DNA of 5,733 nucleotides, taken from the NCBI GenBank assembly GCA_009840065.1, contig VXON01000070.1:1-5733 (forward strand), given 5' to 3'. A program made the translations under genes and the position numbers. This stretch comes from Cenarchaeum sp. SB0662_bin_33 (GTDB taxonomy: Archaea > Thermoproteota > Nitrososphaeria > Nitrososphaerales > Nitrosopumilaceae). The first letter of the stretch is position 1, and the number at the start of each line of letters is the position of its first letter. This document shows, piece by piece, positions 1 to 5,733 of the stretch. The notes beneath the pieces are model-generated. The model ran no database searches and was not told the origin of the DNA. It was given only the letters and a program-made list of their open reading frames with translations.

Positions 1-2
1 TA

Positions 3-306
3 TCCCAATTATACAACCAGTACATAGCATGTGATAAAATACAGGACCCACATACCAGGGCAGTGGCCGCTGCATGTTTGGATAAGCAGATGAGCGATTT
101 GATGCATCAGGACTGGCAGGATGATGAGGACCATACAATAAACCGTTACAGAAAGAGACATCGTCGTGAAGGGTATCATCTGTCTACATTTTTGCACATA
201 GAACACGTTGACTCCAACAACAACGCCGTTGAGCGAATCAATAGGGGATTTGTGGCTATATAGTGGTGGGAACAGATCCGAAGAAGGGATGCACATCATA
301 CGCTAG
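3..306 (+). pseudogene. IS66-like transposase, C-terminal remnant, frameshifted and truncated by window edge
   Basis: The frame is open from the left edge of the window (position 3) to a stop at 261-263, so the gene began outside the window. The reading has the look of the C-terminal end of an IS66-type DDE transposase: a basic helix (RYRKRHRREGYHLSTFL, about 147-197) followed by HVDSNNNAVERINRGFVAI, which matches the family's NNAAER signature carrying the last catalytic glutamate. The usual continuation after this block, a GNRSE-type motif, is present but in another frame: SGGNRSEEGMHIIR at 262-303, ending in TAG at 304-306. A loss of about two bases next to 260 would explain this. The GTG at 63 is an internal codon, not a likely start. 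The gene product should be inactive. Family assignment rests on motif memory, not on a search; another transposase family with the same NNxxER block is possible. Confidence 0.7.
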
Positions 307-369
307 GGGTAAGAGGTCAACCTCCCCTCCACATGAATAACAGACTGCGCGTGATTAAGCAGTAGTGGT
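300..369 (+). repeat. Left arm of a large imperfect inverted repeat
   Basis: This segment matches the reverse complement of 520-587. Aligned by eye there are about 60 identities over 70 positions, with eight mismatches and two single-base gaps. The best-kept blocks are GGTAAGAGGTCAACC (308-322), ACATGAAT (331-338) and CGCGTGATTA (348-357). The arm starts only a few bases before the stop of the frameshifted transposase remnant, so it may be the downstream end of that element. Confidence 0.85.
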
Positions 370-384
370 TATACAGAAACCCCC

Positions 385-435
385 ATTTGGCAACAAACCG
401 CCGGTTTGTATGCTCAGACCGCCAGTTAGCCAAAT
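385..435. repeat. Nested hairpins between the large inverted-repeat arms
   Basis: An outer pair ATTTGGC (385-391) and GCCAAAT (429-435) encloses a tight hairpin ACAAACC-GCC-GGTTTGT (393-409) with a perfect 7-base-pair stem and 3-base loop. Together they could extrude as a cruciform or fold in a transcript. They lie in the spacer of the large inverted repeat. Confidence 0.5.
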
Positions 436-519
436 TATACTAGACAGTGAGAAGTCTTTACATCTAGAAAGGGCATGATGCCGGGTGGATATGGATATTA
501 TCTACGGAATATACACAGG

Positions 520-587
520 ACCATCACTGCCTAATCACGCGAAGACTGTCATTCATGTGGGGGGGGTTGACCTCTTACCGCTAGGGT
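520..587 (-). repeat. Right arm of a large imperfect inverted repeat
   Basis: This is the partner of 300-369 in opposite orientation, with a spacer of 150 bases. It contains an uninterrupted run of eight G (559-566) where the left arm has C-runs broken by two T. Similarity fades at about 520 on the inner side and 587 on the outer side. No transposase-like reading could be seen on the minus strand beyond its outer end. Confidence 0.85.
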
Positions 588-694
588 GCGGACGAGAGTT
601 TCTACCGAAAAATTACCTGACGTACGGTCGGTCTGATGGATATACTAGATGGCCAGCCCACATAATCATACCAATCTGTAAGTTGGCGCATGGA

Positions 695-769
695 TTTTTG
701 ATGTGTGCTTGAACTACATATTCTACTTTTTACATTATACTGCCCCGACCAAGCACACAACTTCAAAAA
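695..769. repeat. Stem-loop with 17-base-pair interrupted stem
   Basis: TTTTTGA plus TGTGTGCTTG at 695-711 pairs with CAAGCACACA (750-759) and TCAAAAA (763-769). The stem is 10 plus 7 base pairs with a 3-base bulge (760-762) and a 38-base loop. No T-run follows on the plus strand, so it is not a classical bacterial-type terminator. It could be a mobile-element end or a structured RNA. Confidence 0.55.
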
Positions 770-845
770 GCAAAACACTTTAGGATCAGTTAAATTTTAG
801 ACAGTTCCTATCCATCAACTTAGTTTTCGAGAGAACCCACCATAG

Positions 846-861
846 TAAATAATTTATTTAT
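846..861 (+). promoter_or_regulatory. TATA-like promoter element before the small ORF and helicase
   Basis: The run TAAATAATTTATTTAT is the strongest TATA-like sequence upstream of the helicase. Its left half (846-853) is centred about 25 bases before the ATG at 875, the spacing expected for an archaeal promoter driving a leaderless transcript that begins at that codon. No comparable element sits about 25 bases before the helicase ATG at 948, which suggests the helicase shares this promoter. Confidence 0.5.
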
Positions 862-874
862 CCATATAGAGGGA

Positions 875-970
875 ATGATTGTGTACGATGCAATACCAAT
901 CATAGTACCGGTGCTCTTCGTGATAGGTACTGTAGGTGCCCTAGTGTATGAGCGGACAAGAGAGAGATAG
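875..970 (+). CDS. Possible 31-residue single-pass membrane protein overlapping the helicase start
   Basis: This reading frame is too short for usual gene finders. It starts with ATG at 875 and stops with TAG at 968-970, overlapping the first 23 bases of the helicase gene in a different frame. Residues about 6-25 form a continuous hydrophobic stretch (AIPIIVPVLFVIGTVGALVY), followed by a charged tail ERTRER, the pattern of a small single-pass membrane protein with its basic end towards the cytoplasm. A TATA-like box lies at leaderless distance upstream. GAGGG at 869-873 touches the start codon and is too close to act as a normal ribosome site. The overlap would allow translational coupling into the helicase. 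I do not recognise a family. The main alternative is that this is simply the helicase leader that happens to be open. Confidence 0.45.
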   Translation: MIVYDAIPIIVPVLFVIGTVGALVYERTRER

Positions 971-3635
971 TGTGCAAGCACTATTTGCTGATGCGGGTTT
1001 TAGTTCACTAACCAATATACAGAGAAGTGCAGTTCCCATAATACTACAGAAACACGACTGTCTAGTCATAGCCCCTACGGGCTCGGGCAAGACCGAGTGT
1101 GCCGTCATACCCGTATTTCATATAGTTGGCAAGGCCAAGGGGAGGGGCTACATACGCTGCTTATACATAACCCCGCTGAGGGCACTGAACCGTGATGTAT
1201 TTCGACGGATAGAGCAGTACGCCAAGATAAACGGGCTGACCGTGCAGGTTCGGCATGGCGATACCACAGCTACCATGAGAAGGCGCATAACCGATGCACC
1301 TCCAGACGTATTGATCTCAACACCCGAGACGATGGTCTCACTGTTATCCCAAGAAAAGATGCTAAAAGCTCTATCTAATTTACAGTGGGTCATAATAGAT
1401 GAGGTACACGAGCTGCTACCCAACGAGAGGGGCTCACAACTCAGTATTACAATGGAGAGACTACAGATGAACTCAAATTATACATTAACGAGAGTCGGCC
1501 TCTCGGCAACTGTGGGAAACCCACAGATGGCCGCAAAGTTTCTGGTGGGCACAAAGCGGAGATGCCATGTAAGGCAGGACAGAACATTGAGAAGATATGA
1601 TGTAGACATACGTTTAGAGAGAGGGGGAATATCTGGTGTTGTGGATGTCATAGCAGCGTACATAAACGAGCATAGGACTGGCTCACCCACATTGCTGTTT
1701 ACCAATACCCGGAGCGAGGCAGAGATGCTGGCATCCATGCTAAAGGGCAAACTGCCAATACCGGTAGAGATGCATCATGGCTCCCTCTCAAAGCAGATAA
1801 GAGAAGAGACCGAGCATCTGCTGCAACATGATCAGGAGGGACTGGTAGTATGTACATCATCGCTGGAGTTGGGCATAGATGTGGGGAGTGTCGATACGGT
1901 CATACATTATGGTTCGCCCCACCAGGTATCAAAGCTACTACAGCGTATAGGCAGAAGTCGACACAAAAGCAATAGGTCGGCCCGAGGTCTAGTGGTTACA
2001 AGTCGCCATGACGATTACGTTGAGGCATCCGCCATACTACAAAGAGCAAAGCGGCGCAGCATAGAGAGGCAGCATATACACGAGGCTCCCTTGGATGTGC
2101 TAGCACATCACATGGTGGGACTGTTATACCAGTGCGGTGTTGTCAGTGTACAGGATGTCATGCTGATGGCAAATGCGGCATTTCCCTTTCGTTTGGTAGG
2201 TATGGTAGACATACATCGCATACTAGAGCTACTAGAAGAGAACCGAGTAGTAACGTTTGACCGCGACAGAATGACATACTCGGCGGCAAGTCGCACATTC
2301 TGGTATCATCTGGAGAACCTATCCACAATTCCAGACATACTCAAGTTTCAGGTATTTGATAGTGTGAGTAAAAAGATCATAGGTAGTCTGGACCAACGGT
2401 TTGTGGGAGATTATGGTGAGGCCGGCAACCTCTTTGTGTTAAAGGGATCCCAGTGGAAGATATTGGTCGTGGATGAAAAATCATTCCGGGTCAGTGTGGA
2501 ACCACATATGAGAGGAGGTACCGCTATACCACGCTGGGAAGGTGAAAGCATACCTGTAGAAAGAGAGACTGCCCAGGCAGTTGGCATTATGCGCCAGAGT
2601 GACCCAGAGTACAAAGAAGATATACCGTACGATAAAACCATACTAGTCGAGTCCAACAAACAGAGAGGTACGCTGGTATTACATGCCTGTTTTGGTACCA
2701 AGATAAACCTGACACTGGCCTCCATACTATCTGCAATACTCTCATCCGTAGTAGGAGGAACAGTGCAGGTCCGTTCGGATGCCTACAGGATAATGTTGGT
2801 GTCCGGCCACCACATAGCTGAACATCAGGTGATGGATATACTACAGACCGAATACGACATACTTGATACTGTTACTGCGTCAGTGGTCGGCAAGCATAAT
2901 ATCAACTGGCGCATATGGAACACGGCCAGAAGGTTTGGTGTCATACGAAAGGGTACTGTATATGATCAACGACGAGCTCGCTACCTGTACAAGAGATACA
3001 GGAACACGCCACTTGTCACCGAAGCTCTACGGGAACTCTTTCATGAAAAGTATGACATACAGGGAACAAAACAGGTGATGAAACAGATACAGGATGGAAC
3101 CATATCCCTAGTCTGGGTGGATACCGAGGAGTTTACTACGATGGCCATGCCCATATTGGACCAAGCATCACAGCACTACTCGTATGCGGCCAGTATAGAC
3201 CCAGAGTTGCTAAATATAGTCAAAAGCAGGTTATACAAGACCAAACATAGGCTGGTGTGTGCCCGATGTGGCAAGTGGGAGAGGGTGATGCAGACCTCTG
3301 AGATAACCATTATACCCAGTTGCCCTCACTGTAGGGGCAGGCAGATAACCACCACATTCTCCTCTGATTATGAGCTGGTAAACATAATATCAAAAAAATA
3401 CAATAATAAAAGACTCACAAAAGAGGAGGCACACAAATACAAGAGGGCATGGAAGGTGGCATCGCTGGTGGAGACGTTTGGCATTACTGCCATTTTGGTA
3501 ATGTCAGGATATGGTGTGGGGGCCGATACGGGGGCCCGGATACTGCGCAACATGGTAGACGAGGAGCATATGTTTCGTCAGATATACGATGCCGAGCGGC
3601 AGTACACACTGACTAGGGGGTTTTGGGATCAGTAA
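948..3635 (+). CDS. lhr: Lhr-family superfamily 2 ATP-dependent helicase with C-terminal four-cysteine motif
   Basis: This is an 895-residue Lhr-type (large helicase-related) SF2 helicase, expected to use ATP to unwind or remodel DNA or DNA-RNA/RNA duplexes in the cytoplasm. Visible motifs in order: Q-like glutamine 25; Walker A APTGSGKT 42-49; Ia TPLRALN 75-81; Ib STPE about 124-127; motif II DEVH 151-154; III SAT 186-188; IV LLFTNTR 249-255; V TSSLELGIDVG 303-313; VI QRIGRSRH 332-339. The region about 378-440 (LDVLAHHMVGLLYQCG onward, with AFPFR) is the Lhr winged helix, and about 480-570 (FVGDYG..NLFVLKGSQWKIL) the Lhr-specific beta-barrel. A CxxC-17-CxxC pair (C771, C774, C792, C795) looks like a zinc ribbon, followed by GYGVGADTGARIL (854-866), a family C-terminal signature. 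No motif is broken. The ATG at 948 is the first possible start, since TAG lies in frame at 942. I do not assign it to a particular archaeal Lhr subgroup. Confidence 0.93.
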   Translation: MSGQERDSVQALFADAGFSSLTNIQRSAVPIILQKHDCLVIAPTGSGKTECAVIPVFHIVGKAKGRGYIRCLYITPLRALNRDVFRRIEQYAKINGLTVQVRHGDTTATMRRRITDAPPDVLISTPETMVSLLSQEKMLKALSNLQWVIIDEVHELLPNERGSQLSITMERLQMNSNYTLTRVGLSATVGNPQMAAKFLVGTKRRCHVRQDRTLRRYDVDIRLERGGISGVVDVIAAYINEHRTGSPTLLFTNTRSEAEMLASMLKGKLPIPVEMHHGSLSKQIREETEHLLQHDQEGLVVCTSSLELGIDVGSVDTVIHYGSPHQVSKLLQRIGRSRHKSNRSARGLVVTSRHDDYVEASAILQRAKRRSIERQHIHEAPLDVLAHHMVGLLYQCGVVSVQDVMLMANAAFPFRLVGMVDIHRILELLEENRVVTFDRDRMTYSAASRTFWYHLENLSTIPDILKFQVFDSVSKKIIGSLDQRFVGDYGEAGNLFVLKGSQWKILVVDEKSFRVSVEPHMRGGTAIPRWEGESIPVERETAQAVGIMRQSDPEYKEDIPYDKTILVESNKQRGTLVLHACFGTKINLTLASILSAILSSVVGGTVQVRSDAYRIMLVSGHHIAEHQVMDILQTEYDILDTVTASVVGKHNINWRIWNTARRFGVIRKGTVYDQRRARYLYKRYRNTPLVTEALRELFHEKYDIQGTKQVMKQIQDGTISLVWVDTEEFTTMAMPILDQASQHYSYAASIDPELLNIVKSRLYKTKHRLVCARCGKWERVMQTSEITIIPSCPHCRGRQITTTFSSDYELVNIISKKYNNKRLTKEEAHKYKRAWKVASLVETFGITAILVMSGYGVGADTGARILRNMVDEEHMFRQIYDAERQYTLTRGFWDQ
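3392..3398 (-). terminator. Candidate T-run terminator for the RPA transcript, inside the helicase gene
   Basis: Seven consecutive A on the plus strand read as seven T on the RPA-coding strand, about 215 bases beyond the RPA stop and embedded in a T-rich stretch to 3412. Archaeal RNA polymerase often stops at T-runs without a hairpin. Because the genes overlap there is no intergenic space for one nearer. The run also encodes lysine-rich helicase residues, so coding constraint could explain it. Confidence 0.25.
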
Positions 3636-5028
3636 CCAGAGTCACTACAGAAAAGTTTGTGAGCATCAAGTCTATGTTGCCATCCATACCATGCCTGGCG
3701 TTTACGCCGGTTATAAACAGCCTATCGCCCTGCTTGGAGTCTGCAACCAATCTGACTTGGTCATCCCACGCCTTGACCCACATCTCCCTAGAGTCATCGC
3801 CCACATACATCTCCAAGAGTTGGACGGATCTGCCGCTGCGGGTAGTTATATCACGTATTGATGGGTCTTGCAATACTACAACCTCTATGCAGTAGTCCTT
3901 GCCAGGTTCAGCATCACCGATGCGGGTTCGTGTATCCTCCATCCTCGGTATGGTAGAGTCGTCTTCCACGTTGCGAATGTATGCATCATCCTTTAGTGTG
4001 ATTGACTTGCCATACGCTCTAGTAGGCTGGCACTCTATGACATTATTAACATGGCATTTTACAGAGTGTTCTGCCTGATCCTCCAAAAAGTAGAACTTGC
4101 GGTCCGAGTCCACACACATTACAAGATTACCGCCATCCCTGTTTTTGGTCATTGAGACTATGCGGAGTGTAAGGGCATCCACCATCTCCCCATCCACCTG
4201 TATCTTGGTTGAGTCGTTTCCCTGTATCTCTAGGCCCTGTTGGCTCTTTCTTCCCCTAACTCCCAAGAGCTTTATCTTGGCATCGGGTTTTAACAGCTTT
4301 GGAAGGGCAGATTCATCCAATCCCCAGAGGACCACCTTGTAGCTTGTACCATTACTTCCACGAATACGCATTCGTAGACCCGTCCTAGGCACCCCATTGG
4401 AGTTATATTTTATAGTGTCTGCCGTGCCGTCTGGCTCCCCAATTACTATGACATTACTATCCGTCTCGGTTATATCAACGGGATCTTTTGCCAAATCATC
4501 GATAGTGGGTATATCAGGCAGGTCATCCATCGGTTCAATCTGGGAGCCGGATCCCAAGCTTATGCTTAACACGCCATCAAGATCAGACCTGACAAGACCT
4601 CCTGATATGAGAACTGCATCCCCGGGCTTGAGATTGTCCAGTACGGGTAGGGATGCCGCAGAATCCCACAGCTTGACCTGACACCCTTGGTCTTCGTCAT
4701 AGACTGTCATTATCCTCAAGTCCAGTTGTGTGTTGTCCTTGCGCGTAATGCTCTTTGTCTTGGACACCCCCATCACACGGACACTCACACGTATGTCCTT
4801 GGCTCCAGCATACATATCCTTGAGTTTCATCTGTGGATTGAGAGGTTCAGATAGCTGCACGCCGGCATCAGATGCCACCAGGAACAAGGCCCCCTGATCA
4901 GTAAGATAACCTGCACCAATATGCTCTTTTTTAGTTCTTATCTGATTAATTACATCCTCCCGCTTAAGAGTTGGAACAGATTCTAGGAGCTTGCTCATCA
5001 GGGTCTCAAAGCTGTCCATAGCATACAT
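3613..5028 (-). CDS. rpa: RPA-like single-stranded DNA-binding protein with multiple OB folds
   Basis: This 471-residue protein resembles archaeal replication protein A, which coats single-stranded DNA during replication, repair and recombination. Residues about 1-60 form a helical N-terminal domain (EDVINQIRTKKEHIGAGYLTD, then ALFLVASDAGV) of the kind that precedes the first OB fold in archaeal RPA. OB-type beta repeats follow at about 77-165 (with VKLWD around W121), 190-278 (VVLWG around W235) and 375-465 (WVKAWD, W417 and W421); a more divergent one may lie at 285-355. The acidic linker about 167-190 separates the first two. No zinc-finger cysteines are seen, unlike several euryarchaeal RPAs. 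The ATG at 5028 opens the longest frame, but the TATA-like box at 5041-5046 is about 25 bases from the second ATG (5017-5019, Met4), so a 468-residue leaderless product starting MDSFETL is more likely. It is convergent with the helicase and overlaps it by 23 bases. A general OB-fold nucleic-acid-binding protein is the alternative. Confidence 0.82.
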   Translation of the reverse strand: MYAMDSFETLMSKLLESVPTLKREDVINQIRTKKEHIGAGYLTDQGALFLVASDAGVQLSEPLNPQMKLKDMYAGAKDIRVSVRVMGVSKTKSITRKDNTQLDLRIMTVYDEDQGCQVKLWDSAASLPVLDNLKPGDAVLISGGLVRSDLDGVLSISLGSGSQIEPMDDLPDIPTIDDLAKDPVDITETDSNVIVIGEPDGTADTIKYNSNGVPRTGLRMRIRGSNGTSYKVVLWGLDESALPKLLKPDAKIKLLGVRGRKSQQGLEIQGNDSTKIQVDGEMVDALTLRIVSMTKNRDGGNLVMCVDSDRKFYFLEDQAEHSVKCHVNNVIECQPTRAYGKSITLKDDAYIRNVEDDSTIPRMEDTRTRIGDAEPGKDYCIEVVVLQDPSIRDITTRSGRSVQLLEMYVGDDSREMWVKAWDDQVRLVADSKQGDRLFITGVNARHGMDGNIDLMLTNFSVVTLVTDPKTP

Positions 5029-5038
5029 GCTATTATCT

Positions 5039-5050
5039 AGTATAAATAAG
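5039..5050 (-). promoter_or_regulatory. TATA-like promoter element of the RPA gene
   Basis: On the minus strand this reads CTTATTTATACT. The TTTATA core (5046-5041) is centred 24-25 bases before the ATG at 5019 and only about 15 bases before the ATG at 5028. With usual archaeal spacing, transcription would start at or next to 5019, beyond the first ATG. This points to a leaderless mRNA starting at Met4. Confidence 0.55.
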
Positions 5051-5097
5051 ACTTGCTATGGGGACTCCTGCAGATACAAAGGGCTTGGTTCCTAGGC

Positions 5098-5120
5098 TCC
5101 TCCCGCAATAACGAAGGATT
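5098..5120 (+). repeat. Left arm of a spaced inverted repeat
   Basis: TCCTCCCGCA-AT-AACGAAGGATT. It matches the reverse complement of 5618-5639 except for one local difference (AT against G at its centre). A match of this length is very unlikely by chance in a window of this size. It lies just upstream of the RPA promoter. Confidence 0.75.
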
Positions 5121-5243
5121 CGTCCCTGCAATATCGTTGCGTCTCCCAGAGTTTTACATCTCTGGACTTCGCTTAGCATCTCATATGACCACCACACGAG
5201 TAATGGTCTAACACACAGAACCCTCCACACCTAGACACACCTT

Positions 5244-5285
5244 ACCAGGGCGCTTGCCGTGCAGTGTTTTGATGCACGGTTGTGG
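5244..5285 (+). pseudogene. Faint fragment resembling the transposase remnant at the window start
   Basis: The frame reads TRALAVQCFDARLW, against TRAVAAACLDKQMS at 54-95 of the transposase remnant; both are preceded by a near-identical TACCAGGGC at DNA level (5243-5251 and 53-61). About six of fourteen residues are identical and several others similar. An in-frame stop (5232-5234) lies just upstream and the likeness ends after this block, so at best it is a very eroded second copy. Chance similarity is a real alternative. Confidence 0.25.
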
Positions 5286-5617
5286 TCTTTCACCATCTCG
5301 GCCCAGAACCGGGCTTTTATATTACAAGCTGCGTATGCCGTATTACCACTAAACTTTCACATATTACGGTTGTTCCTGTCTGTGACACATCTGACAGGTA
5401 AGAGCCAAGATCTCTGTCTTTATTACATAATACTTATATTTAAAATATTTTATTTATTTTTCTATAAAATACGGTCTATAATCATTTAGGAGATAATATC
5501 ATACCAATACAATCTCTCGGCATTACCAAGATAGTCTTGAGTATATGATTTAGGACATTTTGTATATGGAATACTGTCTATATCACTACTTTTGGGCAAA
5601 ATTTGTGAATTTTAAAA

Positions 5618-5639
5618 AATCCTTCGTTCTGCGGGAGGA
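5618..5639 (-). repeat. Right arm of a spaced inverted repeat
   Basis: AATCCTTCGTTCTGCGGGAGGA is the inverted partner of 5098-5120; the two enclose about 540 bases including the arms. It runs into a perfect 12-base palindrome GGAACCGGTTCC (5637-5648). A GGTTCCT lies in the corresponding outer position beside the left arm (5088-5094), so the likeness may extend a little outward with a gap. Confidence 0.75.
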
Positions 5640-5733
5640 ACCGGTTCCCATATATTTTCTTGTCATGCTTACATCTAGATATAGCGGCGTGCATAAGTTT
5701 CTGTAGTTTAATTTTCGCACATAGGGCGATTTT

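Larger units (their letters stand above)
307..874. other. Intergenic stretch without a convincing gene
   Basis: This stretch between the transposase remnant and the first TATA-linked reading frame is filled mainly by inverted repeats: the 300-369/520-587 pair, a hairpin cluster between the arms at 385-435, and a stem-loop at 695-769. An open frame at 485-712 exists but runs through the right repeat arm, starts with GTG, resembles no family I know and ends inside the stem-loop; I do not accept it as a gene. No tRNA, rRNA or CRISPR pattern was seen. Confidence 0.6.
5029..5733. other. Intergenic stretch upstream of RPA, no convincing gene
   Basis: Apart from the RPA promoter this stretch shows no supported gene. 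It holds a spaced inverted repeat (5098-5120 and 5618-5639), a short trace resembling the transposase at 5244-5285, small hairpins (ACGAA-GGA-TTCGT at 5111-5123; CCAGAG/CTCTGG about 5146-5165; CCTGTC/GACAGG at 5375-5398) and an AT-rich segment at about 5425-5470. Stops are dense in all frames right of about 5490. No tRNA, rRNA or CRISPR repeats were seen. Confidence 0.6.

Noticed and set aside
9..299. 96-residue minus-strand frame
   Set aside because: It is the opposite strand of the transposase remnant, whose plus-strand motifs are clear.
458..468. TTACATCTAGA repeated at 5669-5679
   Set aside because: An 11-base match is expected a few times by chance in a window this long and the similarity does not extend clearly.
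559..566. Run of eight G as a phase-variable tract
   Set aside because: It is not inside a credible gene or at promoter spacing to one; it is more simply explained as drift within the repeat arm.
485..712. 75-residue plus-strand frame with GTG start
   Set aside because: It runs through the right arm of the large inverted repeat, its end falls in the stem-loop at 695-769, it has no promoter-like element at leaderless distance, and the protein resembles no family I know.
869..873. GAGGG as a ribosome binding site for the frame at 875
   Set aside because: It touches the start codon, leaving almost no spacer; leaderless initiation fits better.
5085..5165. Possible tRNA-like pieces (GGTTC and GACGAATCC-like strings) on either strand upstream of RPA
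   Set aside because: No cloverleaf could be built: no matching acceptor stem, D-arm or anticodon arm at proper spacing.
5033..5230. 65-residue minus-strand frame ending just before the RPA gene
   Set aside because: Its 3' end contains the RPA TATA box and its middle contains the left inverted-repeat arm. The protein shows no domain pattern. A leader gene in an operon with RPA is possible but weaker than the promoter reading.
5259..5489. 76-residue plus-strand frame with GTG start
   Set aside because: Only the first dozen residues recall the transposase; the rest is unlike any protein and runs into AT-rich DNA giving F/I/Y/L-rich translation.

Overview
The window looks like a piece of an archaeal chromosome, most likely from the Nitrososphaerota (Thaumarchaeota, the Nitrosopumilus/Cenarchaeum side). 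This is inferred, not proven. The support is: isoleucine written mostly as ATA and arginine mostly as AGA/AGG in the long genes; AT-rich TATA-like boxes about 25 bases before start codons with no convincing Shine-Dalgarno (leaderless style); an archaeal Lhr-type helicase with a C-terminal four-cysteine motif; and a multi-OB-fold RPA-like protein.

Layout. Positions 1-306 hold the C-terminal end of a broken IS66-like transposase, cut by the window edge and frameshifted near its end. Positions 300-587 hold a large imperfect inverted repeat (arms of about 70 bases, roughly 86% alike) with smaller hairpins at its centre. A separate stem-loop lies at 695-769. A TATA-like element at 846-861 precedes a possible 31-residue single-pass membrane protein (875-970), whose end overlaps the start of the large helicase gene (948-3635). 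An RPA-like single-stranded DNA-binding protein lies on the opposite strand (3613-5028); the two long genes converge and overlap by 23 bases at their stops. Positions 5029-5733 carry the RPA promoter and then no convincing gene: a pair of 22-23 base inverted repeats spaced about 500 bases apart, a short faint transposase-like trace, and an AT-rich tail.

How it fits together. The core is a pair of nucleic-acid maintenance genes: an ATP-driven helicase that remodels DNA or RNA duplexes, and a protein that coats single-stranded DNA. They converge rather than share an operon, so common function is plausible but not shown by transcription. Both flanks look like eroded mobile-element territory. I found no CRISPR array, rRNA, tRNA or recognisable defence system. 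The least explained items are the two inverted-repeat structures and the 31-residue overlapping reading frame.
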